From: Typhlomys cinereus
Lineage: Eukaryota > Chordata > Mammalia > Rodentia > Platacanthomyidae
Direction of reading: 5' to 3'
Assembly: GCA_023101885.1 (NCBI GenBank)
Contig: JALPQD010000245.1
Coordinates: forward strand, 2,632,786-2,696,785
DNA length: 64,000 nucleotides
Within the stretch, counting starts at the first letter, position 1. Each line of letters begins with the position of its first letter. Under the pieces are notes generated by a model, which saw only the letters and a list, made by a program, of their open reading frames with translations, was not told the DNA's origin and searched no databases. This document shows positions 46,425 through 56,665 of the stretch, piece by piece. A program made the position numbers and the translations under genes.

Positions 46425-47130
46425 CTCATTCATTCATTCATCATCCATCTATCTACTCATCCATGCATCATCCATGCATTGTCCATCCATCTGTCCATCC
46501 ATCCATTTGTCCCAATCACCCATCTGTCCATCCACCCATCCATCCGTCTGTCCATCCATTCATCCATACACCTGCCCGCCCATCCGTCCATCCATCCCTC
46601 CATCCATCCATCCATCTGTCCATCCATCCATCCATCCATCCATCCATCCATCCATTCATCCATCCACATGCCCACCTGTCCATCCATCCATCCATCCATC
46701 CATCCATCCATCCATCCGTCCGTCCATCCATCCATCCATCCATCCATCCATCCATAAACCTGTCTATCCATCCATCTACCTATCCATCTATCCACCCATC
46801 CATCCATCCATCCACATCCATCCATCTACCCACCCATCTGTCTATCCTTCCATCCATCCATCCATCCATCCATTCATCTGTCCATCCACCCATCTATTCA
46901 TCCTTTCTATCTATCCATCCATAAACCTGTATATCCATCCATCCATCTGTCCATCCTTTCATCCATACATACACTTGTCCAGCCATCCACCCATCATCCA
47001 TCCATCCATCCACCCATCATCTATCCATCCATCCATTCATCGGTTCATCCATCCACCTGTCTTTCCTTCTTTCCCTCTTCCTTCCTTCCATCCACCCACC
47101 TGTCTATCCATCCATCCATCGTTAACAACA
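46425..47130. repeat. (CATC/TCCA)n tetranucleotide array, about 700 bp
   Basis: Long array of CATC units with CATT, CGTC, CTGT and CACC variants. It translates to HPSI repeats on plus and DGWM repeats on minus in all frames; the 257-codon frame at 46474-47247 is such an artefact. Confidence 0.97.
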
Positions 47131-47855
47131 ATACAGCTAGGTTACAGGTCATTCTCAACACTACAACCTCCATCTCAGCCTCCATCTCAGCCTCTAGCTT
47201 GGCCTCCAGCCCACCATCCAACCCACCACCCAACTGGCATTGGCTGATGGTTCTCTCAGAGCTGGTTCCCATGCTGACTGAATCACTCTCGGGCCTTTGT
47301 GCTCTGCTTATGTTCACACTGCCATAATTATTCCTTCTGCAATTTCTTGAGAACTTGTTCGGGAAACCACCTGAGCAGAATGTACAAATAAATAAAGGTG
47401 GCACATTAATAAGAACACGTCTATGGAAATTTCTGCAATCTTCTGTGCATAAAGCCCCACCCTGCTGGGCCGACAGCAGCCACACGAAGGGATTTAGTAT
47501 GATGGATAGTCACGGAATGCTTTGCATGGAGATTTATTTTACTCTTTTAGGTCTGTAATATATTTTTGTAAAGGTTTAAAAAACTTTGATTTTTTTTATA
47601 TTTGTCAAACTCGACCCATTTATCACATGAAGAGTCTATTATTGTAATTTATTAGAGATCCTAAGTGTACTGAGAGCTGTGAATATAATTTTATGAGAAT
47701 AGTTATATGTGTTTGCATTCTTGCATATAGGAAATCTCTATCTCCTTCCCCTTCTTTCTCTCCCCACATGCACCCAGCTGTTTCTGTGCCATAGGCCATG
47801 TGTAAATTCAAGGACAGCCGGGGTGCTAGTCCCCACCTTCTACCTTGCTTGAGAG
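47131..47855. other. Non-repetitive interval
   Basis: About 700 bases, no recognised feature. The 146-codon minus frame 47045-47485 starts beyond the CATC array but ends in it and has no known domain. Confidence 0.4.
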
Positions 47856-48040
47856 TAGGTCTCTCTCTTGACTGGCCCATGGCTTTCCAGGGACTCTTGC
47901 CTCTGCCTCCCTTCTGGTGGGAGAAATGCCGGGATCACAGATGTTGTTGTACCCAGCTTTGGGTGGGTTTTGGGGTCCAAACCAAGGTCCTCGTGCTTGC
48001 ATAGCAAGCACTCTACCCATTGAGCCTCCCTCCATGCCCA
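47856..48040 (-). mobile_element. B4-type SINE, antisense
   Basis: 'CTCTTGCCTCTGCCTCCC' and 'GCCGGGATCACAGATG' (B1 half) followed by 'GGTCCTCGTGCTTGCATAGC' and 'AAGCACTCTACCCATTGAGC' (tRNA-like half). Confidence 0.7.
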
Positions 48041-48912
48041 TAGGGAAAGTCTTAAAGGAATACCAGCAATATATCTATATAGGCAAGAGTGTCATAGGCA
48101 AGTGGTTCACATCTCTCTGCGCTTCTGAATTCATCTGTGAGAGGCCACAGCCAAAACATTAGAAATAATAATGGTTCTACTGATGATGATGATGCTAATA
48201 ATGGTTATTGAGATTTTATGTGCTAGACACTTCTCACATCTTTACTCATTTAATGTTTCCAAAGTTTATCTGCTCTCTTTTTCTCTTTCACACGCTGGTG
48301 TGTATGTAGCACAGTGCTTCATATATTGTGGATATTTAAAAATATGTGTTGTTTGAACTAGCACTAGTTGTTTGAAAGACCTCAGACAGCAGGTCAAAGT
48401 GACCAACCAACCAACAATGTGTTAAGATTCAGACAAAGGGATTTTTATGATTAGAGGCCACTCTGAATCCTCTGGGCCAAGAATTTTGAAAGCCTGTCCT
48501 GTCATACCAGGACACCTCCAAACACATGGGCAGCAACAGATCTCACATGTGGAGTCTTTTAAACTAGGCCCTGCAAGAGCTCTGTGTTTGGATGTAGATC
48601 CAGCTGCTTCCAGCCAGAGTCTCTGGAGTTTAACTAAATATTTGCACAAAGATTCTTTTAAAGACCATTTCTGGAGGAGATGCCAGCACCTGCTGCCACT
48701 GTGCTTCACCTCTTCGCCCAGTTGGTGGTGAGGTGCCCTTTCCATGCCGGGCTTGCCAGCACCCAGCAGCCGGGTGCAGGGACGCAGCTCTGCCATGCAG
48801 GAGTCCACGTGGCCTTTTGTAACTAATCTCTGACTTCCACTGAGCTGTTTTTTGGAAACCATACTGGCTTTTTAGTAATGAACACAGATGCCAGCCATTG
48901 ACGTTCAGTCCT
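48041..48912. other. Non-repetitive interval
   Basis: About 870 bases. A 146-codon minus frame (48422-48862) is open but resembles nothing I recognise. Confidence 0.4.
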
Positions 48913-48917
48913 TCACT

Positions 48918-49020
48918 CTTTCATTCATTCATTCGTTCGTTCGTTCATTCATTCATTCATTCATTCATTCGTTCGTTCGTTCGTTCGTTCATTCATTCAT
49001 TCATTCATTCATTCATTCAA
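48918..49020. repeat. (TTCA/TTCG)n tetranucleotide array
   Basis: About 25 units: TTCA blocks alternate with two blocks of TTCG (about 48932-48945 and 48967-48990), giving a local cluster of regularly spaced CpGs. Confidence 0.95.
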
Positions 49021-49035
49021 CAGAGAGACCTTTGT

Positions 49036-49135
49036 TGTCATATCCTGACATTTCCATATAGGATCTAGGATCTGAACTCAGGTCCTTTTGCTTGTGAGGC
49101 AAAAGCTCATAACCCCTGAGCCATCTCCCCAGCCC
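49036..49135 (-). mobile_element. CA-tailed SINE, head fragment, antisense
   Basis: 'GATCTGAACTCAGGTCC' followed by 'GCTTGTGAGGCAAAAGCTC' and 'CCCCTGAGCCATCTCCCC', only the tRNA-like head of the family; the rest is missing. Confidence 0.7.
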
Positions 49136-49185
49136 CTAAAGGAGCTTTTGAAAGCATTTTCATATAAACATGGTTTAAAGATGAC

Positions 49186-49385
49186 TCTGGGGGCTGAGAA
49201 GAAGCTCGGTGGATAAGATGTCTGCGCACAAACTTGGCAACCTGAGTTTGATCCCCAGAAGCCCAAGTGGTGGAAGGGGATAACTGACTTCTGAAAGTTG
49301 TCCTTTATACTTATGCCATGGCATGTATTCTCTCTCTCTCTCTCCCTCCCTCCCCTCTCTTTTCTCTTTCTCTTATAAATAATTT
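49186..49385 (+). mobile_element. B3-type SINE, sense
   Basis: 'GGGGGCTGAGAAGAAGCTCG', 'CCTGAGTTTGATCCCCAGAA', 'GACTTCTGAAAGTTGTCC' and a CT-rich end (49330-49373). Confidence 0.65.
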
Positions 49386-49812
49386 GAAAAATCAGATGGC
49401 TCTGATCGCAAAGAAGTTTCAGAGGTTTGAGTCATGCCCAGATAGTCTTTGGCAGTCACTTTTGCTCTCCCCCTTCACACCTGTAGCCTCCCCTTGATAT
49501 ATTTCCACATATCCTTTGTGTCACGGGAACAAACTGCTCCATTCCTGTTTTATGAAGGGCAATTGTAAGTGACTAGAGGAAAGGATAGTGTCTGAGCAGA
49601 CGAAGGAGCAGCAAGCCCAAGGCATCGAGCCAATTCTCTAAAAATAAGCAAAGCCCCCCCCCCCAGTGTGAGCCCACAGTCTGAGGATTCTGAACACGTG
49701 CTTCTTTAAGCCTCAGAGTACCGCAAACAGCATCATTATGAGACACACACTGTCTAGGCTGGTGACATTACTGCTGTCTCAAATAATAGGTCTGAAGAAC
49801 AAATCTGGGGTC
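49386..49812. other. Non-repetitive interval
   Basis: About 430 bases, no recognised feature. Confidence 0.35.
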
Positions 49813-49827
49813 AAAATAGCATCACAT

Positions 49828-50137
49828 TGGGGCTGGAGCGGTGGCTCAGGGGTTAAGCCTCTGCCTTGCAGGCGGAAGGTCCTGAGTTCGGATCCTAGAC
49901 CCCACGTATAGACGCCGGGTGGAAGTGGGGGCGGTCTGCGTTTCTGGTCCTGGTAGGGCGGAGCCTGTGAATCCCGGGGCAGAGTAAACAAGGAGGAGGT
50001 GGAGGCGTCCATGGTGGTTCCCGAATTCGTCCGTGGTTCTACACACACATACATACATACACACAGATACATACACACGTGCACACATGCATACACGCAC
50101 AATTGAATAAATAATAAAAAAATTTAAAAAATTAAAA
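49828..50137 (+). mobile_element. CA-tailed B2-like SINE, young subtype, sense
   Basis: Complete copy: GGGGCTGGAGCGGTGGCTCA head with A box, 'CTGAGTTCGGATCC' B box, CpG-containing body ('GACGCCGGGTGG', 'GGTAGGGCGGAGCC'), CA/CATA tail 50041-50100, A-rich end. Perfect 15-bp duplication AAAATAGCATCACAT at 49813-49827 and 50138-50152. The retained CpGs and perfect duplication mark a recent insertion. Confidence 0.95.
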
Positions 50138-50381
50138 AAAATAGCATCACATCACATGTGACAGACATTCTCCCTGAAATCTAAGATGATCACTGTTCAA
50201 GTAGAATGGATTTCGATAGCTGTGACAGGTAATAAGTGAAACCATTTTAGAATATTTCCTAGTTGCTTTCCCACACTAAGATAGTTGAGTTCTTCTTGTG
50301 CAAAACATCAGTAGTTGGTCGCAGTTGTTAAAATGCTTAATGGTATTTACACATTCTATTTAACCAGGCTGAAAACAGATT

Positions 50382-50828
50382 TCTTGGGGTTCTTGTGTCC
50401 TGGAATCAAAGACTGAAGCCAGAAGATGTGGAGAGATTAAAGTAGGATTTATTGAAAATGAATTTATTGAAAATGAGAGAGAGAGAGAAGAAACTCTCAG
50501 AAGCTTGGTCTGATGAAGGCAAGAGAAAGCCATAGTTTGGTCTTAAGTTGGGAGAGCAATGTTAGAACCAGGAGATAGCTTAGGTCAGAGAGTGTGGGAA
50601 GAGGGTCACTATGACCACACAGAGAGAACTGCTATGATCACATAGCAGGAGAGCTCCAGAAGAGAGAGGGTGGAGCTACCATCTTTTATAGTCTCGGGCA
50701 TTGCTAAGGATTGACCCAGGAATTACTCAGGAAGCCAGGTAGTAAAGACTGGAGGGGTGGTGGCATGGTTCCCACAGGACAAAGCATTCCTTACTAGCTA
50801 GGTATCCAATAGAAATTATTCTATTAAG
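50382..50828 (-). mobile_element. LTR-like dispersed repeat (copy 2)
   Basis: Partner of 15032-15506 with the same order of shared phrases; antisense carries AATAAATCCTAC near 50440, next to a small internal repeat (GAATTTATTGAAAATGA type, 50440-50472). Family not assigned. Confidence 0.45.
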
Positions 50829-50914
50829 ACTATTCAGAAGTAGTAAGATAATCAAGATTTTTTTTGCTTCATCTTCCTTAAGAAGCTGCCTGTTATAGTT
50901 CCCAAATCATCATA

Positions 50915-50916
<2 letters not shown>

Positions 50917-50967
<51 letters not shown>
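50917..50967. repeat. (CA)n microsatellite
   Basis: About 50 bases of uninterrupted CA. No clear SINE body next to it, unlike most CA runs here. Confidence 0.95.
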
Positions 50968-51213
50968 ACTAATGATGTTCCTCTAGGATGATATGAGATG
51001 TCATATCATCAAGGTAAAGAAAAACACAAATTATCTGGTTGGGGACAGAAGCTAGTGCAGCCAGCCTCCCTCCTGGCCGTGGGGCAAGTGATTGTCAGGA
51101 AGAGATGAAATCACCTCCTGTAGAGGTAGATTTCAGGTCAAGATATGCTGATGATTTAATTTTACTCCTAGAGGCAATCCAGGATGATGTGGTAACTGAC
51201 TCGACAGGACACA

Positions 51214-51292
51214 AATCAGGGCTGGGATGTAACTCGGTGGTACAACACCTGCCTGGCCTATGCCTGGGGTGTGTGTGTGGGGGATGACAAAG
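51214..51292 (+). mobile_element. ID-type SINE, sense
   Basis: 'GGGCTGGGATGTAACTCGGT' then 'GGTACAACACCTGCCTGGCC' and 'ATGCCTGGGGTGTG' follow the tRNA-Ala/BC1-derived ID consensus with its 75-base length. Confidence 0.7.
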
Positions 51293-52105
51293 AGGAGGGG
51301 GGAATCGAAGCTGGTTCTCCCCAGGGAGAAAAAGAAGTTGACTCAGGTAAGATTCATAAAAAAAATTTTTTAAAAATTCATTTTGCTTGTCCATCAGCTG
51401 CCTGTGTTATACACAATTTTTGCTTCACTAAAAAGCGAGGAGCAAAGCTGGATACTAAGGCTTGAAGCATGTTTAACAGGCAAGCTCCGTCTTTCCACGG
51501 AAGCACGAAGCTTTCTGCGACGCCATCACTAGCTCCAGCGTCTCCACTGCCCTCTGCTTGCTGTTATATGAGGGTCCAGAATCACTGCACTCCAGAATTA
51601 AATAAAAATGGGGGCTCCCCACTGAAGATACTGAATCAAGAATCTAGGCCCAGGTACACCAGTATCAATCTTCAAGAACGAGCTGCAAGTGGTTTCCAGA
51701 TGTAATTAAACTCCCACTGGCTGAAAAACCTCAGCTTCTGGTTTGACTGTTTGGGAGACAAATCTTAGTTTCTGTGGTCTAAAGTGTAAATAATACCACA
51801 TATTCCTTTTTTTAAAAAAAGGGAAAAAAGCATAGAAAATGGTGAATGTAGAATTCAGTAAAGAGCAAATATTTATTATGAATAAAAGAGATGATAAAGT
51901 CATTAATCACAATTTAAATGTTATTTTAAAGTTAAAGAACACATGTGAGGATGTCTAGAAACAAGATATATTTAATAATTAGGAATTATGTAGCTCAGAG
52001 TAGCCTCCACTTACTGTCCACTTCAGCCTCTTAAGTATAGACTCGGTGTCTGACTCTTGAGGGAAGTTTCCTTTAATATAAAGGTTGATATTCTTATTTT
52101 ATTCT
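51293..52105. other. Non-repetitive interval
   Basis: About 800 bases, AT-rich to the right, with a possible antisense B1 trace at 51990-52055 ('CTCAGAGTAGCCTCC'). No gene seen. Confidence 0.35.
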
Positions 52106-52107
52106 GC

Positions 52108-52258
52108 TTTTATTTATTATTTTATTGGGGGATTGAGTGCATGCCATGCATATGGAGGTCAGAGAATAATGTTCAGGAGTCTGTTCTCTCCTTCTTGCCT
52201 TCCACCATGTGGGCACTGGGCACCCTTAAGCCCTGGGCCATCTTGCCAGCTCTTGAGA
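52108..52258 (-). mobile_element. B3-type SINE, antisense
   Basis: 'GCATATGGAGGTCAGAGAAT', 'TTCAGGAGTCTGTTCTCTCC', 'TTCCACCATGTGGGCAC' and 'GGGCCATCTTGCCAGCTC', the antisense B3 body and head. Confidence 0.7.
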
Positions 52259-52325
52259 CTGTTTCAAATATTTCCTCTCAGTCTGCAAGACTTCCTTAGG
52301 ACAAGGTAGCTTAGAGTCTGAGCAT

Positions 52326-52371
52326 GATTTATTTGTTTATTTATTTACTTATTTATTTAGTGTGTGTTAGT

Positions 52372-52445
<74 letters not shown>

Positions 52446-52915
52446 AAGAGTATGTGTATGTGTATCAGAGAGTACTTTGTGCGCCCTTGTGGGCCCAAAG
52501 GTGACTTTGGGAATCACTTTAGATGGCATCTACTTCCTTTTTGCTTCACTCTGGGGTTTTCTAGGCTCCATCTTCCAAAGATGGAAGTGCAGGTTATCAC
52601 CATTTCTGCCTACCTTTTTTTTTAAATTTATTCAATTGTGCATGTGTGAGTGTGTGCACGTGTGTGTATGTATGTGTGTGTGTCCACCTCCTCCTTGTTT
52701 ACTCTGCCCCGGGATTCACAGGCTCCACCTACCAGGACCAGAAACACAGGCCGCTCCTGCTTCCGCCTGGCGTCTATACGTGGGGTCTAGGATCCGAACT
52801 CAGGACCTTCCGCCTGCAAGGCGGAGGCTTAACCCCTGAGCCACCTCTCCAGCCCCTCTGCCTGGAGTTTTTAATGTGGGATCTGGGATCCAAAGCCAGG
52901 TCTAAGGCGTGATTT
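52326..52915 (-). mobile_element. Older CA-tailed SINE, interrupted by a younger one
   Basis: Outer copy in antisense: TTTA-rich end, TG run then GA run (52367-52448), body to 52611. It resumes at 52857 with 'TCTGCCTGGAGTTTTTAATG' and 'GGGATCCAAAGCCAGGTC', losing its head end. The inner insertion (52612-52856) splits it. Confidence 0.8.
52612..52856 (-). mobile_element. Young-subtype CA-tailed SINE nested in a SINE
   Basis: Complete young-subtype copy in antisense (tail 'TTCAATTGTGCATGTGTGAG', body 'TTACTCTGCCCCGGGATTC', head 'CCGCCTGCAAGGCGGAGGC'). TCTGCCT at 52605-52611 and 52857-52863 is the target-site duplication. A stretch between tail and body found in siblings (AGAACCA...GAATTCG) is missing here. 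Confidence 0.85.
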
Positions 52916-54015
52916 CACAGGCTAGTATTCAGTTTGTGGTTCTACGCTGTAGAGTTGGAACTCTGAAAGTCCCTCTCACGATGTTCAGGGGAGATGGAAG
53001 ATCTTGGTGCATCTCCTGCTGCTTATGCTGTGCTTCAATCAGCTGGTCAGCAACAAGGGACCCTTAGTGTCTAAGGTCGTTTTCCATTTTGCTTTGTTTG
53101 TAGCTGGCATTCCCAGCCTGTTTCCTTCTGCCACTCTTATGCCCGTGACCCCTTGACTCCTTTGGTCTTTGTGTCGTGTGTCAAAGGCGGTACTAAGACT
53201 CTCTCAGGACAATTTTCTACAAAAGAAAAGGTACAAAATCTAATGACACATGCTAGAAGATGTATCATAGTTATTTAACTTTTATTGTATGGGTGGAAAT
53301 ATAAAATGATAAGAAAAAAGAAAAGATATAAAAGCATACATGAATGCAAACAGCAACCATGACTATGAAATATATCCCAGTAAAATCCAAATTAATGTGT
53401 CCTAAACTCATCTTTTCCTGGCCCAGTTTCAAAGTCCACGATCACAAATAGTTCCTGAACATGTGGCCAAAGAGGAGAGTCTTGAAACAGGAAGACATTT
53501 TAACCAAATTTAATTTAAAATTTATGAAAAGGCATGAACATACACTAACACCCCTCCCTTATCTCTCACCATATCACCAGGGTTTTGCCCATTTCACAGA
53601 CTGTTACAAGCCCCAAATCGAACCGTGCTTCATAATTAAAGAGATGCCCCAGGAAGCTGTGTGCATGGATGCCTATGTGTGAGGGCAGTTAGTACCCTGA
53701 AGAGGGGGCTGTACAAATGGAAAACACTTTTCAGGAGACTTTTAAGATTATGTTTCAGTTATTAAAGTAATACACGGAGGAGTAAAACTCAGAAATTTAT
53801 GACCCTATTTGTAAAAATCCAGTTTATATTCACTTTTAAAGGATTATTGGATGTCCTTCTACTCATTTAAAATGTTTTCAATGACTTTTGCGCTTTCAAA
53901 TTTATAAATCAAGACAAATGTTCATTTCCTTAAAATGCTTCAGTGCAGAGTGTGCATAAGTCCATTACTTACAGAAAAATGATCAACATTGTGCTAATTA
54001 TTTTTGTTTTTAATG
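52916..54015. other. Non-repetitive interval
   Basis: About 1.1 kb, AT-rich, no recognised element or gene; the 73-codon frame at 53461-53682 has no known domain. Confidence 0.4.
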
Positions 54016-54022
54016 CTGGGGA

Positions 54023-54353
54023 TGTTGAAGAGGAATTTTCAGCTAGGTCAGTCTTTGTCAGTCAAATGACCACCCCAGACAGGTTATTATGCAGGTCTGC
54101 TAAAATTCTTGCCAGTTCCATAACAGTTCTTCTGCTGCCTGTAATGGCACTAAACGTATGGTATTGACCAATCAGATCTTGCTGTCAATCATCTTTCAAA
54201 GAGACTGCATAGACATGAACCAACCTCTGAGCTCCGGGTTCAGAACTACTCAATACTAGCTCTTCGGGGTGGTTTGCTTAATAAACTTGAGTTCTCCAAG
54301 CTTACCTGAAAGTGCCACTTGGTTTCTTGCAAGAGCTGTATTCTTCGGCAACA
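54023..54353 (+). mobile_element. Solo ERV-like LTR
   Basis: Contains 'TATTGACCAATCAGATC' (CCAAT element), 'TTGCTGTCAATCATCTTTC', and 'GCTTAATAAACTTGAG' as polyadenylation signal, followed by a GT-rich end reaching GGCAACA. This order (CCAAT, then AATAAA, then a short R-U5) is typical of gammaretrovirus-like LTRs. Ends are estimates and no duplication was found. Confidence 0.55.
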
Positions 54354-54704
54354 ATGTAACCAAGATCTGTATTCCTCTGAAACCAAGTAACAAGGGACCT
54401 TAGGCATGCTAGGTAAGTACTCTACCTTTGACTTTCCAAGTTCTGTGCTTTAAAGGAGTAGTCAGGTATATGATGACATAATAATGTCCCAAACTTGCAT
54501 TTCAAAAGGTGATCTTTGCTTGAGAAAATACAGGGAAACATGAATAATAGAACTGTACATGAACTCTCAAATAATATCAGACACTATTAGAAGAGGCACA
54601 GGATAGGACTGTCATAAAGCTAATATGTTTCCCAATGTGGATATCTACATGCTAATAAAATTCAATACAAGTGTCAAAAAATCATTGACAAAGGAAGGAT
54701 GAGG
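54354..54704. other. Non-repetitive interval
   Basis: About 350 bases. A tRNA-SINE trace ('CTTAGGCATGCTAGGTAAGT', 54400-54420) may be present; otherwise nothing. Confidence 0.35.
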
Positions 54705-54935
54705 ACTGGAGAGATGGCCAAGGGTTTAAACCTCTGCCTCACAAGCAAAAGAACCTGACTGCAGATCCCCAGATCTTTTTGCTTCTTTGGGGTTTCCCAG
54801 GCTCTGTCTTCCATGGCTAGAATTATAGGTTGTTACCATATTCATCGTATCCACCTGGCATTTCTATGTGAGAGAAATCCAGGATGATTCCTGAAATCAC
54901 CCTTGGGACTCTACGCACATACATAGTGCCCTCTG

Positions 54936-54982
<47 letters not shown>

Positions 54983-55070
54983 CTACAGAGAGATACACAC
55001 ATGGGCACATAAACATATACAGACACACATACATATACATGCAGACATAGAAACACACACACACAAAGAA
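54705..55070 (+). mobile_element. CA-tailed SINE with an internal inverted segment
   Basis: Starts as a sense copy ('GGACTGGAGAGATGGCC', 'TGCAGATCCCCAGATC'). From about 54777 to 54868 it reads as the antisense of the same family ('TTGGGGTTTCCCAGGCTCTG', 'CCACCTGGCATTTCTATGTG'). It then returns to sense with 'AAATCCAGGATGATTCCTG', 'GTGCCCTCTGAT' and CA runs 54941-54980 and on. Confidence 0.8.
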
Positions 55071-55475
55071 AAATCAAGAATCAAGTAAAACCACCATCAT
55101 ATTTATCATTAGGATTTAACACTATGTTAAAGCACACATGCAAAACTCAGAGAAGTACTTAAGTCAACAGGAAGTGTATGCTGATTCAATTTCCACTCTT
55201 AATGAAAAATATCAAACTTCAAAACTTTTTGACTTAATCCTAAAAGTAAATAATTTGAATATATTCAGAAAATGATTAACATTAACAATTTAGAAAGTAA
55301 GAACAGGATCATGTAGAGGAGGTGAAAAAAATCATTTGCTCCCCCATGCACGCTCACTCACCAATTGACTTAAAAATGGGTTTTAAAGAGGAAAACATGT
55401 AGGCAAACTCAGGGCTGAGTAAGAGAGCTAAGAGGTGATTATAATTTAGACTGATGTATCATCTTTGTGTGTGTG
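55071..55475. other. Non-repetitive interval
   Basis: About 400 AT-rich bases, no feature. Confidence 0.35.
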
Positions 55476-55526
55476 TGACAGAGAGAGAGAGAGAGAGAGA
55501 AAAAGAGAGAGAGAGAGAGAGAGAGG
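55468..55526. repeat. (TG)n(GA)n microsatellite
   Basis: Short TG run, then GA units interrupted once by AAAAA. Confidence 0.9.
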
Positions 55527-55602
55527 CCAGAGAACAAACTGTAGTTTGTTTGTGAGGCATTTATTCACCTTGCACTTTTTCTTATTTTTATTTGTTTACT
55601 CT

Positions 55603-55611
55603 CTGTGTGTT

Positions 55612-55664
<53 letters not shown>

Positions 55665-55790
55665 GCATGTCATGATGCATATGTGATTAGAGGATGACTT
55701 TGGAGGACAGTTCTCTCCTTCCACTATGTGGAATTTGGGAAACTCAGGTCGGTCACTAGGCCTGCTAGCAGGTGTTTTTACATGCTCTCA
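55603..55790 (-). mobile_element. B3-type SINE with TG/GA array, antisense
   Basis: TG run then GA run (55606-55664), followed by 'GAGGATGACTTTGGAGGACA' and 'CTCTCCTTCCACTATGTGGA', the antisense B3 body. Confidence 0.6.
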
Positions 55791-55843
55791 ATGGCGCCTC
55801 CTTGTTTATTTGTTCGTTCTTTCGTTCGTTTGTTTGTTTGTTT

Positions 55844-55859
55844 ATAAAGACCGGGCCTC
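55844..55859. repeat. Target-site duplication, left copy (truncated L1)
   Basis: ATAAAGACCGGGCCTC, identical to 56481-56496. Confidence 0.95.
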
Positions 55860-56480
55860 CCAGCAGAATGGAGTGAAGGGAATTGCAGGAGCAGCAAAAC
55901 TGCAAAAGAAAATCAACAAACCACAATCCAGAACTTCAGAGACTCTATATCAATCACATAGAACTAGGCCAGCCTAATCTCTCCCCATCCTGGAGCTCAG
56001 GGACATTTGCGGAAGAGGGGGCGGTAAGATTGTAAGAGCAAAAGGATGGGAGGAGCAACGATTTGCAAGATTCTCAACAATAGTTGGGGCCAAAGCAATC
56101 ATAATGGAACTTTGCATGCCCTGCGCAATGTCCAGCGCACTGTTGCCCTCATAAAGTCTAGCATCTGTTAAGGGCACCGAGACCCCTGGAGGCAAGGGAT
56201 TGACAGCCATAGTAGTAATCTTATGCTTAAGGGGAACAAGAGAAAGGGCTTATGGAAATGCCACTGGGTCCTTATATGTCATCGGAGAGGAGGACCCAGT
56301 AGAGAGTTAGGCGCACACAATAAAGGACTCTCTGGGAATTGGGGGGGAGACACTGGGGGAAGGGGAGGGGGGAGGGAGGGAACTGGTAAAAAATTTTAAA
56401 ATGTATAATTAAATTTTTAATAAAAAAAAAATAAATAAATAAATATGTATTCTGGGAATCCAAAAAAAAAAAAAAAAAAA
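55860..56480 (+). mobile_element. 5'-truncated L1, 3' UTR only, with double A tail
   Basis: A 621-bp insertion matching the 3' region of the full-length L1 (8397-8980) in opposite orientation, differing at only scattered bases, so it is the same or a sister subfamily. It contains no coding sequence. The element's own poly(A) at 56421-56443 is followed by TATGTATTCTGGGAATCC and then 19 A residues. Perfect 16-bp duplication on both sides. It is inserted within a B4-type SINE. Confidence 0.95.
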
Positions 56481-56496
56481 ATAAAGACCGGGCCTC
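56481..56496. repeat. Target-site duplication, right copy (truncated L1)
   Basis: Identical to 55844-55859. Confidence 0.95.
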
Positions 56497-56665
56497 TGCT
56501 GACTTGGGACTGGTTAATTAGGCTAGGCTGGCAGATTGGCGAGTCTCCTGGCTCTCTCTATCCAGTGCTTGGATTGAACTTGCCTGAAACCTTTGGTCCT
56601 CAGGCCTCCGTGGCAAGCGCTGTGCTGATCAGTGTCTCCCTAGCCCTTCTGTACCTCCTTAACAA
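56487..56665 (-). mobile_element. B4-type SINE carrying the L1 insertion, antisense
   Basis: Continues from the T-rich end and 'AAAGACCGGGCCTC' before the L1 into 'TAGGCTAGGCTGGCAGATTG', 'TATCCAGTGCTTGG' and 'GTCCTCAGGCCTCC', 'TGATCAGTGTCTCCC' after it: B1 half followed by a tRNA-like half in antisense. Confidence 0.55.

Noticed and set aside
46413..47247. Long open frames (up to 257 codons) rich in HPSI or DGWM
   Set aside because: They are translations of the CATC tetranucleotide array; a 4-base unit without stops gives open frames in all phases.
51039..51287. YADDLILL peptide resembling a reverse-transcriptase active site
   Set aside because: No other RT motif lies nearby, the frame is only 82 codons, and its right half is an ID-type SINE. 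Chance match.
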